Origin: Nocardia sp. NBC_01327
GTDB lineage: Bacteria; Actinomycetota; Actinomycetes; Mycobacteriales; Mycobacteriaceae
Length of the DNA stretch: 64,000 nt
Reading direction: 5' to 3'
NCBI RefSeq assembly: GCF_035958815.1
Contig: NZ_CP108383.1
Span: 9,019,791-9,083,790 of the forward strand
Shown here: piece after piece, positions 34,435 through 42,928 of the stretch
Numbering within the stretch: the first letter of the stretch is position 1
Layout of the letters: the number at the start of each line of letters is the position of its first letter
The notes under the pieces: model-generated
What the model was told of the DNA's origin: nothing
Database searches by the model: none
Seen by the model: the letters and a program-made list of their open reading frames with translations, nothing else
Program-made: the position numbers and the translations under genes

Positions 34435-35119
34435 GATCATCGACCTACAGACCGGATACGGTCGCAGCCAGGTGATTCACGGTGTCTCGCTGACGGTTCC
34501 GAGTGACGGCGTGGTGGCCGTCATGGGCCACAACGGCGTCGGGAAGACCTCCCTGCTGCGCGCCGCGGTGGGCCTGCTGCCCGCCAAATCGGGGCGTATC
34601 CGCTTCAATGACGAGGACATCACGAAGATGGCCCCGTCGCGGCGGGTCAAGCGCGGCATCGCCTATGTGCCGCAGGGGCAGCAGTCCTTCCCGCAGCTGA
34701 CCGCGCTGGAGAACCTCCAGGTGGTGGCGGACGGGCGCAAGCGCGGTAAGGAGCTCATCGCCGAATCGCTGGAGCTGTTCCCGGCCCTGAAGGAATTGCT
34801 CACGCGCAAGGCCGGATTGCTCTCCGGTGGTCAGCGGCAGCAGCTGGCCATCGCACGCGCGCTGATCACCGAACCCAAACTGCTGATTCTCGACGAGCCG
34901 ACCGAGGGCATCCAGCCGTCGGTGGTCGCCGAAATCGAGCGCACCATCATCGATCTCACCAATCGCGGTGGTCTGAGCGTGCTGCTGGTGGAACAGCACA
35001 TCGGCTTCGCCCTGCAGGCCGCTCAGCAGTACTACGTGCTGCAATCGGGCCGCATCACCTCCTCCGGGGCGGGCGGAGCGGGCGCGGAATCCAACGTCCG
35101 TCTGGCCATGGCGATCTGA
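34427..35119 (+). CDS. urtE: urea ABC transporter ATP-binding protein UrtE
   Basis: A 230-residue LivF-type ATPase with Walker A GHNGVGKTS, signature LSGGQRQQLAIARAL and Walker B LLILDEPTEGIQPSV. The ATG lies within the end of urtD, with AGGAGG six bases before it, which decides this start. The family phrase YVPQGQQSFPQLTALENL is present. It completes the five-gene urea importer. Confidence 0.92.
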   Translation: MLEIIDLQTGYGRSQVIHGVSLTVPSDGVVAVMGHNGVGKTSLLRAAVGLLPAKSGRIRFNDEDITKMAPSRRVKRGIAYVPQGQQSFPQLTALENLQVVADGRKRGKELIAESLELFPALKELLTRKAGLLSGGQRQQLAIARALITEPKLLILDEPTEGIQPSVVAEIERTIIDLTNRGGLSVLLVEQHIGFALQAAQQYYVLQSGRITSSGAGGAGAESNVRLAMAI

Positions 35120-35133
35120 TCGGCCGTCCCGAT

Positions 35134-35991
35134 ATGGCGCGCAGGGGGCGCATTCCGTTGTCCGAACGGGTCTATCTGGCTCTGCAGCGGGATCTCGCGG
35201 CGGGGGTGCTGGTGCCGACCGAACGGCTCGGCGAGGAACGCCTCGCCGAGACCTACGGGGTCTCCCGCACTCCGGTCCGTGAGGCCCTGGCCCGGCTCTT
35301 CGCCGACGGACTGCTCGAACGGCACCCCGACGGCTTCTACCCCTACCGGCCGCGAGTGGATGAACTCGGCGACCTGTACGAACTGCGAATAGTGCTGGAG
35401 GCCAGGGGAATCCAGCGACTGCAAACCACGCCCGCCGGGCTCGGCGGACTGGATCCGATCCCGGTGGAGGCCTATCCCCAGGATTCCGCCTACGGCTACG
35501 CGGGCGGATCACAGGCACACGAGGCGGCCTCGGAATACCCCGCCTACGGCGCCATGCGGCGCACTCCCGCGCCGGGCCCGGGCTTCGCTGCGGCGCACCT
35601 GCTGCAGGACGCGGCCGCGGTGCTGCGCGAACTGGAAACGTGGCGATATCTGCGCGACAACGCACCGGAACCCGACGCCGACCTCATCGCCGCCGACGAG
35701 CGCTTCCACATCACCCTGCTCGCGGCAGCGGGCAATTCCGCACTGGCCGACGCCCTCTCGACAGTGCACGCCCGCGTCCGCCCCGTCCGCGCCATCGATA
35801 TGCCCACCCCCGAACGCGTCGCCGCCATGGCCGAAGACCACATAGCCATTGCCGAATACCTCCTCATGGGCGACCTCGACGCCGCCCTCCGCACCCTGCT
35901 CGCCCACCTGACCAGCTCCCGAGCCCACGTCCTCACCCGCGCCCGCCGAGCCCTGGAAATGACGAAACTCGCCCAGGCCGTGCGGGAGTGA
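35134..35991 (+). CDS. GntR/FadR-type regulator with an inserted Tyr/Pro/Gly-rich segment
   Basis: A 285-residue regulator with an N-terminal GntR winged helix (LGEERLAETYGVSRTPVREAL, about 32-52) and a C-terminal all-helical FCD ligand domain that resumes at about LLQDAAAVLRELETW. Between the first FCD helix (ELRIVLEARGIQ) and the next lies an extra segment of about 50 residues (99-152) rich in Tyr, Pro, Gly and Ala. It follows urtE by 14 bp and may regulate the urea transporter. Confidence 0.82.
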   Translation: MARRGRIPLSERVYLALQRDLAAGVLVPTERLGEERLAETYGVSRTPVREALARLFADGLLERHPDGFYPYRPRVDELGDLYELRIVLEARGIQRLQTTPAGLGGLDPIPVEAYPQDSAYGYAGGSQAHEAASEYPAYGAMRRTPAPGPGFAAAHLLQDAAAVLRELETWRYLRDNAPEPDADLIAADERFHITLLAAAGNSALADALSTVHARVRPVRAIDMPTPERVAAMAEDHIAIAEYLLMGDLDAALRTLLAHLTSSRAHVLTRARRALEMTKLAQAVRE

Positions 35992-36224
35992 CTCCCTTTC
36001 CCCCACACTTCGGGTGACCGCCGCCCGCCCTCTCGGCTGCTGGTGACCGCCTCGGCGCGTTCGGCCAGATCCACCTGTGCGGTGTGAATCCCGGCCGAAC
36101 GTATGCCGGATTGCCGAAGGTGCAGACCTGTGCGCCGAGTGAGTGGGCCGGGCGCAGGGGCGAATGGCTGGTGCGGCGGGGACGAACGGTGGCCAGTGGC
36201 TGGGACAGACTGTTAGCGTTGGGC

Positions 36225-36764
36225 ATGGTGTCGACGCAGCCACGTATCGCGCCCGGGCGTCTCCGGGAGCTGGGTCCGGTCAACTGGGTTGTCTGGCAGG
36301 CGCTTTCCCGCGCCGCGGGCACGGATGACGCGCACCTGTTCAGCACGCTCGGGCGCACCGGCGGCCTGTTCCGCGGCTGGCTGCACTTCTCCGGGAAGCT
36401 CATGCCCGGCGGGCGGCTGCGCCGCTACGAATCCGAAATGGTGATTCTGCGAGTCGCGCACCTGCGCGAATGCGAGTACGAGACCGACCATCACATTCGA
36501 CTCGGCAAGCGCGCGGGCATCACCCAGGAGATCCTCGACCGGCTGCGCCTCGGCCCCACCGCCCCCGGCTGGACCGACAAGGAACGCGCCCTCCTCACCG
36601 CCGTCGACCAACTGGTCACCACCCGCAACCTCGACGACCCCACCTGGACCACCCTCGCCGAGCACTACGACGACCGCCGCCTCATCGAAATCGTCCTGCT
36701 CACCAACCAGTACGAGGGCCTCGCCAGCACCATCACCGCCCTGCGAATCCAGACCGATCACTGA
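36225..36764 (+). CDS. carboxymuconolactone decarboxylase-family protein
   Basis: A helical protein of 179 residues of the AhpD/CMD superfamily. The active-site helix reads HLRECEYETDHH: the first cysteine and the histidines are present but the second cysteine of the AhpD CxxC is replaced, so a thiol peroxidase mechanism of the AhpD kind is unlikely. The ATG giving MVSTQPRIAPGRL is preferred; an earlier in-frame ATG adds atypical Arg/Trp-rich sequence. Tandem repeats begin right after the stop. Confidence 0.72.
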   Translation: MVSTQPRIAPGRLRELGPVNWVVWQALSRAAGTDDAHLFSTLGRTGGLFRGWLHFSGKLMPGGRLRRYESEMVILRVAHLRECEYETDHHIRLGKRAGITQEILDRLRLGPTAPGWTDKERALLTAVDQLVTTRNLDDPTWTTLAEHYDDRRLIEIVLLTNQYEGLASTITALRIQTDH

Positions 36765-36865
36765 GCAATCCCCCTCATCCCAGCGCAATCCCCCGCCACC
36801 CCAGCGCAATCTCCCTCATCCCAGCGCAATCTCCCTCATCCCAGTGCAATCCCCGTCATCCCGGC
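36765..36865. repeat. minisatellite of five 20-21 bp units
   Basis: Five head-to-tail units of the type GCAATCTCCCTCATCCCAGC follow directly on the CMD stop codon (starts at 36765, 36785, 36806, 36826 and 36846). The last unit merges into the left arm of a large inverted repeat whose TCATCCCGGC resembles the unit, suggesting that the array grew from that arm. Confidence 0.85.
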
Positions 36866-36940
36866 GCGCTTTTGGCCGGGATCCCCACCCGGGCGGCTGT
36901 ACCTCGCTGACGGATCCCGGCCAAAGCATGCCGGGATGAC
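36855..36940. repeat. 86-bp REP-like inverted repeat between convergent genes
   Basis: The left arm (36855-36884) and right arm (36912-36940) are nearly perfect reverse complements over about 29 bp with a 27-bp centre. Each arm contains CATCCCGG and GGCCGGGATCC-type blocks. It lies between the convergent CMD and GNAT genes, so it can end both transcripts; the sequence also looks like a dispersed palindromic element. Confidence 0.8.
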
Positions 36941-36964
36941 AAGGGCTCCCACGTCGGGCGGTTG

Positions 36965-37606
36965 CTAGCCGTCCGCGCGATGCCGCGCCCGCGAACCCAG
37001 TGCGAGCGGCAGGGTTTCGGTCGACAGATCCCCCGCGACCCGGGCGTGCATATGCATGTCGTGCCAGCCGTCGGCGTGCAGGGTGGCGCTGCGGTTGGTG
37101 CCCTCCAGGGCGTAGCCGGATTTCATCGCCACCCGGCAGGACTGCGGATTGTGCACGGAATGGCGGAGTTCCAGGCGGTGGAAGCCGATTTCGTCGAATG
37201 CCCACGAGGTGAGCGCGGCAACGGCCCGCGGTGCGATCCCCTGCCCGCGCGCCCGCGGCGCCACCCAGTACGCCATCTCACCCAGCCCCTGCGACAGCAG
37301 CATCGACCGCAGCGACGCCCGCCCCACCACATGCCCGGTATGGCTGTCGGCCACAGCCCAATTGGCATCGACCCCACCACTCCACGCATGCAGCCACAAC
37401 TCGATCCAGTCGTCCGCCTCCTCCACCGATTCGGCCGTCCGCGCATGCCACCGCTGAATCGCCGGATCCTGAAAGGCCGCGAACACCTCCGGCGCATCCC
37501 GCCGCAGCCAGGGCCGCAACACCAACCCCTCGCCCGCCGGAATCACCGGCTGCGCGCCCTTCGTAAAGACTTCAGCGGCAATGATTGCCGGCACCGATCG
37601 CGGCAT
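36965..37606 (-). CDS. GNAT N-acetyltransferase (RimJ/RimL-like)
   Basis: A protein of 213 residues. The GNAT fold is shown by LVLRPWLRRDAPEVF near the start, the acetyl-CoA loop RARGQGIAPRAV and the late HNPQSCRVAMKSGYALEG region typical of RimJ/RimL-type enzymes. It probably acetylates an amino group on a protein or small molecule. The start MPRSVP is chosen; a GTG nine codons earlier is possible. It is transcribed leftwards into the REP-like repeat. Confidence 0.78.
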   Translation of the reverse strand: MPRSVPAIIAAEVFTKGAQPVIPAGEGLVLRPWLRRDAPEVFAAFQDPAIQRWHARTAESVEEADDWIELWLHAWSGGVDANWAVADSHTGHVVGRASLRSMLLSQGLGEMAYWVAPRARGQGIAPRAVAALTSWAFDEIGFHRLELRHSVHNPQSCRVAMKSGYALEGTNRSATLHADGWHDMHMHARVAGDLSTETLPLALGSRARHRADG

Positions 37607-37769
37607 ACCTGAAATTCTGCCCCGCCCCGGCACCCCGTGTCGCCGGAATTCCGATCAGCCACCCGGACCACCCGAAACGGTCGCCCACACCAATCAGCCC
37701 GGCTCTCCGCAAGGCCGTTCCGCGCCACACTATTCCGGCGCAGCGAGCGCAGCCCGCCGACAACGTGGC

Positions 37770-38543
37770 TCAGCCGGACGAGGTTTCGATGAGGGCGGCG
37801 AGGCCGTCGAGGAGGCGGGCGAGGCCGAAGTCGTAGGCGTGGTCGGCGCTGTAGGCGCTGTTGTGGGCCTGGCCGGCGGCGGCGCCGACGCGGGCGGCGA
37901 GGGGGTAGCGGTCGGCGGAGAAGACGCGTTCCAGGAGGGGGGCGGCGCGCTGCCACCACTCGTGGTCGGATTCACCGCTTTCGGCGGCGGCGCGGGCGGT
38001 ATCGATGGCGATGCGGGCGACCGAGGTGACAAAGCCGAGGACGTGGGTGAGGGCCGCGTCCATATCGACGTCGCCGAGGCCGAGGCCGTCGAAGGCCTGG
38101 AGTTCGTGGTCGTATTTGGCGGCGACGCCGGGGCCCAGGGGCGGACGGGTGGTCGGGACGTAGGCGACCCAGGGGTGCGCGGCCAGCAGCGCGCGGTTCT
38201 CGGCGGCGACGGTGGAAACCCTTTCACGCCAAGGCATTCCGGTGAGATCGTGGCGCGTCATCCGCTGATAGACGGTATCGAGCATGAGGTCGAGGAGTTC
38301 GGCCTTGCCCGGCACATACGTGTAGGTGGCCATCGGCGTGAGCCCCAGCTGCGCCGCGACCGACCGCATGGTGAGCGCCGCCAGCCCCTGACCGTCGGCG
38401 ATCTCCAGCGCCGCATCGACCACCGCGTCGACGGTGGTGCGCTGTTTCGGACCGCGTGCCGACCCGCCCTGCCCGGGCTCGCGCCACAGCAGTTCCAGGG
38501 TGCGCACCGGATCTCCGGCACTGCTCCGCTCACGTGCGCCCAT
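37770..38543 (-). CDS. TetR-family regulator (TetR_C type)
   Basis: A 257-residue repressor with an extended N-terminus, a TetR helix-turn-helix (ALTMRSVAAQLGLTPMATYTYV, about 56-77) and a C-terminal domain of the tetracycline-repressor class. It is divergent from the VOC gene, and the 117-bp gap holds a nearly perfect 25-bp palindrome, so autoregulation and control of the divergent stress operon are likely. Confidence 0.82.
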   Translation of the reverse strand: MGARERSSAGDPVRTLELLWREPGQGGSARGPKQRTTVDAVVDAALEIADGQGLAALTMRSVAAQLGLTPMATYTYVPGKAELLDLMLDTVYQRMTRHDLTGMPWRERVSTVAAENRALLAAHPWVAYVPTTRPPLGPGVAAKYDHELQAFDGLGLGDVDMDAALTHVLGFVTSVARIAIDTARAAAESGESDHEWWQRAAPLLERVFSADRYPLAARVGAAAGQAHNSAYSADHAYDFGLARLLDGLAALIETSSG

Positions 38544-38608
38544 GCCTCACCTCCGCCCTGATCGTATAGATGTGACGCTCGTCACGATACAGCCCGCCGG
38601 GAATTTAC

Positions 38609-38633
38609 GTACAAAGTACAGCGTACTTAGTAC
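38609..38633. promoter_or_regulatory. 25-bp palindrome with four GTAC blocks, probable TetR operator
   Basis: GTAC occurs four times at an exact 7-bp period (38609, 38616, 38623, 38630). The inner AAGTAC-AGC-GTACTT is a perfect palindrome and the outer blocks keep the symmetry with one mismatch pair. It lies 28 bp before the VOC start, between the divergent TetR gene and the VOC operon. Confidence 0.7.
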
Positions 38634-38660
38634 AGAGTTTATCGGCAGCAAGGAGCACCC

Positions 38661-39038
38661 ATGAAAATCACCGCATCCGCCCTCTCCCTGAACGTGGCCG
38701 AACCCACCACCTCGGCGAAATTCCTGATCGACCACTTCGGCTTCGCCGAGGATATGTCCGCCGATGGATTCGTCTCCCTGACCAGGCCTGATGCGGGCTT
38801 CAACATCATCTACCTGCGCACCGGCCTGTCCACCTTCAAGCCCGCGACCATTGCGGGCAGCGCCGGACAGGGCGTCCTGGTGGTCTTCATCGTGGAAGAC
38901 ATCGACGCGGAGTACGAGCGAGTCCGGTCCGAGGGCGTTCCGATCGTCACCCCGATCGAGACCGAACCCTGGGGCGAGCGCTACTTCCAGGCCGTCGATC
39001 CGAACGGAATCATCATCCAATTGGTCCAGTGGGTCTGA
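38661..39038 (+). CDS. VOC (glyoxalase/bleomycin-resistance) family protein
   Basis: A protein of 125 residues with the paired beta-alpha-beta-beta-beta modules of the vicinal-oxygen-chelate superfamily; VVFIVEDIDAEYERV and PWGERYFQAVDPNG are typical. Members act as metal-dependent lyases or dioxygenases or bind drugs. It starts a row of four closely spaced genes ending with an ECF sigma factor and lies just downstream of the probable TetR operator. Confidence 0.82.
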   Translation: MKITASALSLNVAEPTTSAKFLIDHFGFAEDMSADGFVSLTRPDAGFNIIYLRTGLSTFKPATIAGSAGQGVLVVFIVEDIDAEYERVRSEGVPIVTPIETEPWGERYFQAVDPNGIIIQLVQWV

Positions 39039-39120
39039 TCGTGTCGATTCCGGGCCGTCCCGTTCGAGGAGTAGTCATGGGCCGAACCGCGGCCCGCTCC
39101 TCGACGGGAAGGAACCAGCC

Positions 39121-39696
39121 ATGCGGAAAGTCGTGGCAATCGAGAACATGACCCTGGACGGGTACGTGGACTCACAGACCGGGCTCGGGTTCGAATGGAC
39201 CTTCCGGGGTTACAGCCCCGAGGTCGACGCCTTCGGCAATCAGCACGTGCGCTCCGATGTCGACACCGCGATGTACGGACGTCGTACCTTCGAAGGCATG
39301 CGCGACTTCTGGTCCGGCGTCGCCGGCAATCCGGATGCGGCCGACGGCGAGAAGGCGCACGCCGATTGGGTGACGAACGTGAGCAAGATCGCCTTCTCCA
39401 CCACGCTGCGGGAGGCGGGCTGGAAGAACACCCGGATCATCGCCGCCGACGCGGCCGCCCGTGTCGCCGAACTCAAGGCGGAAGACGGTGGCACGCTTGC
39501 CATCTACGCCAGCCCGAAACTGGTGCACTGGTTCATCGACAACGGTCTCATCGACGAATTCCGAATCATGGTGCATCCGGTGACGGTCGGCTCCGGCACG
39601 CCGCTGTTCCATGACAAGGCCGCGCTGAATGTGGATCTGCTGGAATCGAAGACGTTCGACTCGGGTGCGGTCTACCTCCGCTACCAGGTCGCCTGA
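39121..39696 (+). CDS. dihydrofolate reductase-like (RibD C-terminal domain) protein
   Basis: A protein of 191 residues with the RibD_C/DHFR-like fold: MRKVVAIENMTLDGYVD at the N-terminus, MYGRRTFEGM and late HPVTVGSGTPLF. Such stand-alone domains are probable NADPH-dependent reductases of unknown substrate. GAAGGA lies before the ATG. It is often found beside YCII/DGPF and sigma-factor genes, as here. Confidence 0.83.
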   Translation: MRKVVAIENMTLDGYVDSQTGLGFEWTFRGYSPEVDAFGNQHVRSDVDTAMYGRRTFEGMRDFWSGVAGNPDAADGEKAHADWVTNVSKIAFSTTLREAGWKNTRIIAADAAARVAELKAEDGGTLAIYASPKLVHWFIDNGLIDEFRIMVHPVTVGSGTPLFHDKAALNVDLLESKTFDSGAVYLRYQVA

Positions 39697-39716
39697 GCCA
39701 AGGAAGAGAGAAGACA

Positions 39717-40073
39717 ATGCGAAATCTGGTGCTGATCCGTCTCGATCCGTCCAAGGCCCCCGAACAGGGCCCCGACGAGAAGCTCATGGCGGATATGAAC
39801 ACGCTCATCGAGGAGATGACCAAGGCGGGCGTCCTGCTCGACACCGCCGGATTGCGGCCGACCGAAGAGGGCACCCGCATCCACCAGGTCGACGGGAAGC
39901 AGACCGTCATCGACGGCCCCTTCACCGAATCCAAGGAGATCATCGGCGGCTACTGCCTGCTGCAGACCCGATCCACCGCCGAGGCGGTCGAGTGGGCCTC
40001 CCGCTTCCTGCGGGTGCACGGGCCGGAGTGGGATATCGAGGTCGAGGTCCGGCAGCTCGCCGATCAGGACTGA
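39717..40073 (+). CDS. YCII/DGPF-domain protein
   Basis: A protein of 118 residues of the YciI-related family. The DGPF tetrad is present in VIDGPFTESKEIIGGYCLLQ. DGPF proteins are the conserved genetic partners of ECF42 sigma factors, and one is encoded three bases downstream. Biochemical function is unknown. AAGAGAG precedes the ATG. Confidence 0.87.
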   Translation: MRNLVLIRLDPSKAPEQGPDEKLMADMNTLIEEMTKAGVLLDTAGLRPTEEGTRIHQVDGKQTVIDGPFTESKEIIGGYCLLQTRSTAEAVEWASRFLRVHGPEWDIEVEVRQLADQD

Positions 40074-40076
40074 GCA

Positions 40077-41336
40077 GTGCGCGAGCGGTCACCGCGGGAG
40101 CGAGCGCGCCAGGCCGTCGAGGCGGCCTGGCGCATCGAGTGGCCGCGCCTGGTCGCCGGCCTGACCCGCGTGGTCGGCGATATCGGCGTGGCCGAGGAGC
40201 TCGCCCAGGACGCTCATGTGGCGGCCCTGGAGCAGTGGCCGCGCGACGGAGTGCCCGCGAATCCGGGCGGCTGGCTCATGCTGACCGCCAAACACCGTGC
40301 CATCGACCGGATTCGGCGGGACGCCACCTTCGCCCGCAAGCTCGAACTGCTCGGCCGGGAGGTGGAGTTGGACGAACAACCGCCGGAACCGGTCGAGGCC
40401 ATCTCCGACGATCTGCTGCGCATGATCTTCACCGCCTGCCATCCGGTGCTGACGCCGCCGGCCCGCGCCGCACTGACACTGCGCATGGTCGGCGGCCTGA
40501 CCGTCGAGGAGATCGCCCGCGCCTACGTCATCTCGGAATCCACTGTGGCACAACGTATCGTGCGCGCGAAGAAGACCATCGCGACCCGCAGGGTGCCGTA
40601 CGAGGTGCCACAGGGCGCGGAACTGACGGCCCGGCTGGATTCGGTCCTCGAGGTGATCTACCTGATCTTCAACGAGGGCTACACCGCGACCTCGGGCGAA
40701 CGCTGGGTGCGCGCCGAATTATGCGAGGACGCACTGCGTTTGGCGCGCATCCTGTCGGCGCTCCTGCCCGATGAACCGGAAACGCACGGCCTGGCCGCGC
40801 TGCTGGAATTGCAGGCCTCCCGCACCGGAGCCCGCAGCGCGGACGGCAATGACATGGTCCTGCTCGCGGATCAGGATCGCGCACACTGGAATCGGCTCTA
40901 CATTCGGCGCGGTTTCGCCGCGCTGGCCCGCGCGCACACCCTCGCCCGCACCCGCGGCGGTCCGGGCCGCTACGCGCTGCAGGCGGCGATCGCCGCGGTG
41001 CACGCCATGGCGCCGACCGCCGCAGACACCGATTGGCGGCGCATTGCCGGACTGTATGCCGTACTGGCCCAGCGGTTTCCGTCACCGATCGTGGAATTGA
41101 ACCGGGCCGTGGCCGTCGCCATGCTGCACGGCCCCGCCGCCGGACTGGAACTGGCCGATAAGGCGGCGGCCTCCGGCGCCCTCGACGACTATCACCTGCT
41201 GTACGCCGTCCGAGGTGATCTGCTGGCCCGGCTCGGTCATACCGAGGACGCCCGCGCCGCATTCCTGCGCGCGGCGGAACTGACCGCCAATGCTACTGAG
41301 CAGGCCCTGCTGACCGATCGAGCGAACAGGGCTTGA
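40077..41336 (+). CDS. ECF-type RNA polymerase sigma factor with C-terminal TPR-like extension (ECF42 type)
   Basis: A 419-residue sigma factor. The sigma2 domain (about 15-85, AEELAQDAHVAALEQWP and HRAIDRIRRDA) and the sigma4 helix-turn-helix (LTVEEIARAYVISESTVAQR) occupy the first 180 residues. The remaining 240 residues form a helical, TPR-like extension (YLIFNEGYTATSGERW, LYIRRGFAALARAH). Published work on ECF42 shows such an extension is needed for activity and that no anti-sigma factor is used; I infer the same here. The GTG start lies three bases after the DGPF gene stop. Confidence 0.88.
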   Translation: MRERSPRERARQAVEAAWRIEWPRLVAGLTRVVGDIGVAEELAQDAHVAALEQWPRDGVPANPGGWLMLTAKHRAIDRIRRDATFARKLELLGREVELDEQPPEPVEAISDDLLRMIFTACHPVLTPPARAALTLRMVGGLTVEEIARAYVISESTVAQRIVRAKKTIATRRVPYEVPQGAELTARLDSVLEVIYLIFNEGYTATSGERWVRAELCEDALRLARILSALLPDEPETHGLAALLELQASRTGARSADGNDMVLLADQDRAHWNRLYIRRGFAALARAHTLARTRGGPGRYALQAAIAAVHAMAPTAADTDWRRIAGLYAVLAQRFPSPIVELNRAVAVAMLHGPAAGLELADKAAASGALDDYHLLYAVRGDLLARLGHTEDARAAFLRAAELTANATEQALLTDRANRA

Positions 41337-41448
41337 GCAGCGAAGATAGCCCCGCAAATTACTGAACGACGCGCCGGGAGCGCTCCCAGGCGAACTCCCC
41401 GGGCGCGAGTACGTTGACTCCTGATTACGATTTCTCGACCGACTATTC

Positions 41449-42003
41449 GTGATTGCTCAGCTACCCGAATCGGCTACATCGCAACGGCGGGGACTCCGAG
41501 CGAAAACCCTCGGAATGCTCCTGGTGGTGGCCGCACCGATCGTGATCGGCGCAGGCAGTCCCACCGCGCAAGCGACTCCCGACGAACAGGTCGCCCAGCT
41601 GGTCGATATGACCTCGTCCGCGCTGCAACTGGCGGCGAAATCCCTTGGCCCGGTGGCGACCACGCTCATTCCCACGGTGACGGCCCTCGGCCTGGACCCG
41701 TCCTCGGCGTTCCCCAGACCGGTGCTCAAAGCCATGGCGCTCACCGTCGTTCCCCTCGATCAGTTCGGGGCCTTCGATGAGGTGATCACCCATGAGAGCA
41801 GCTGGCGGGTGTTCGCCGTCAATCCCAGCTCCGGCGCCTACGGCCTGGCCCAGGCGCTGCCCGCGCTCAAGATGTTCAGCGCGGGCCCCGACTGGCTGGT
41901 CAATCCGATGACCCAGCTGCGCTGGGCCTATCGGTACATGGTCGAGCGGTACGGCAGCCCGGTCGCGGCCTGGGATTTCTGGCAGGCCCACCACTGGTAC
42001 TGA
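41449..42003 (+). CDS. exported lytic-transglycosylase-like protein
   Basis: A protein of 184 residues with a signal-like segment (LGMLLVVAAPIVIGAGS, ending about AQA-TP). The C-terminal part is a small SLT/Rpf-like domain: HESSWRVFAVNPSSGAYGLAQALP contains the catalytic glutamate of the ES(S)W motif and the GLAQ motif, and ends QLRWAYRYMVERYG...AWDFWQAHHWY. It probably cleaves peptidoglycan glycan strands. The start is a GTG; no clear ribosome site is seen, so the N-terminus is uncertain. Confidence 0.75.
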   Translation: MIAQLPESATSQRRGLRAKTLGMLLVVAAPIVIGAGSPTAQATPDEQVAQLVDMTSSALQLAAKSLGPVATTLIPTVTALGLDPSSAFPRPVLKAMALTVVPLDQFGAFDEVITHESSWRVFAVNPSSGAYGLAQALPALKMFSAGPDWLVNPMTQLRWAYRYMVERYGSPVAAWDFWQAHHWY

Positions 42004-42021
42004 TTCGAGCTGCGACGGCGC

Positions 42022-42867
42022 TCAGGCGAGAGCGGCGCGGAACACCTCGACCGCGGGGGTAGGCGTGCGGCCGAGCAGCCGCTGCAGATCACCGGTCTCG
42101 ATATCCAGAATGCCCTGGGCGATACCGGCATCCGCATCGGCGAGCACCTGCGCGTACTGCGCGGGGACGCCGTTCTGCGTGAGCGCGGCGGCGTAATCGG
42201 CCTGCGGCAGATCCTGGTAGCGCACCGGCTTGCCGGATGCCTCCGAAATCGCCTGCGCCAGATCGGCATACGCGAGAGGCTCGCCGCCGAGCTCGTAGTT
42301 CTGCCCGCCGTGACCGTCCGTGGTCAGCACCTTCGCGGCGGCTTCGGCATAGTCGGCGCGGGAGGCGCCGGCCACCCGGCCGGTCCCGGCCGCACCGTAG
42401 AGCACACCGGATTCGATGGCGGGCGCCAAACCGCTGAGGTAGTTCTCCCAGTACCAGTCGTTGCGCAGCCGGACCACCGGCACACTCGCCTCGTCCAGGA
42501 CCGCCTCGGTGCCGCGGTGCTCCTGGGCGAGGATCATTTCATTGCTGTCGATATTGGGAATGCTGGTGTAGGCGAACAGCTCCACACCCGCGCGCTCGGC
42601 GGCGCGAAGCACATTGGTGTGCTGGGCGACTCGGCTGCCGAACTCGTTGCCGGACACCAGCAGCACCCGGTCCACACCCTCGAAGGCGCGGTCCAGCGCG
42701 GCCGGATCGTCATAGCCGGCCTGCCGGATCTCGGCGCCCAGTGCGGCCAGATCGGCCACCTTGGCGGGATCGCGGACGACCGCGACCGGGGTGACGCCCT
42801 GCTTCAAGAGGGTTTCGACAACAAGCCGGCCGAGCTGACCACTGGCTCCGGTGACTGCGACGGTCAT
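42022..42867 (-). CDS. qorB: NAD(P)H:quinone oxidoreductase type 2 / NmrA-like SDR (QorB)
   Basis: A 281-residue atypical short-chain reductase. The Rossmann motif GASGQLG (7-13) and the QorB/YtfG-type sequence (YTSIPNIDSNEMILAQEHRGTE) are visible. It reduces quinones with NADPH. The divergent HxlR gene and the palindrome between them match the qor2/qorR arrangement of corynebacteria. Confidence 0.82.
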   Translation of the reverse strand: MTVAVTGASGQLGRLVVETLLKQGVTPVAVVRDPAKVADLAALGAEIRQAGYDDPAALDRAFEGVDRVLLVSGNEFGSRVAQHTNVLRAAERAGVELFAYTSIPNIDSNEMILAQEHRGTEAVLDEASVPVVRLRNDWYWENYLSGLAPAIESGVLYGAAGTGRVAGASRADYAEAAAKVLTTDGHGGQNYELGGEPLAYADLAQAISEASGKPVRYQDLPQADYAAALTQNGVPAQYAQVLADADAGIAQGILDIETGDLQRLLGRTPTPAVEVFRAALA

Positions 42868-42913
42868 GACTTACTCCAGGTTCTCGGTGGGAACAAACTG
42901 CACTGTCTGGATG

Positions 42914-42928
42914 TACTAACTAATAGTA
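42914..42928. promoter_or_regulatory. palindromic operator between qorB and its HxlR regulator
   Basis: TACTAACTAATAGTA has perfect 5-bp arms around a 5-bp centre and resembles the sites bound by QorR/YodB-type HxlR repressors. It lies about 50 bp from either start codon, in an AT-rich divergent promoter. Confidence 0.65.

Noticed and set aside
36765..36865. CRISPR array
   Set aside because: Units are adjacent with no spacers and no cas genes are present.
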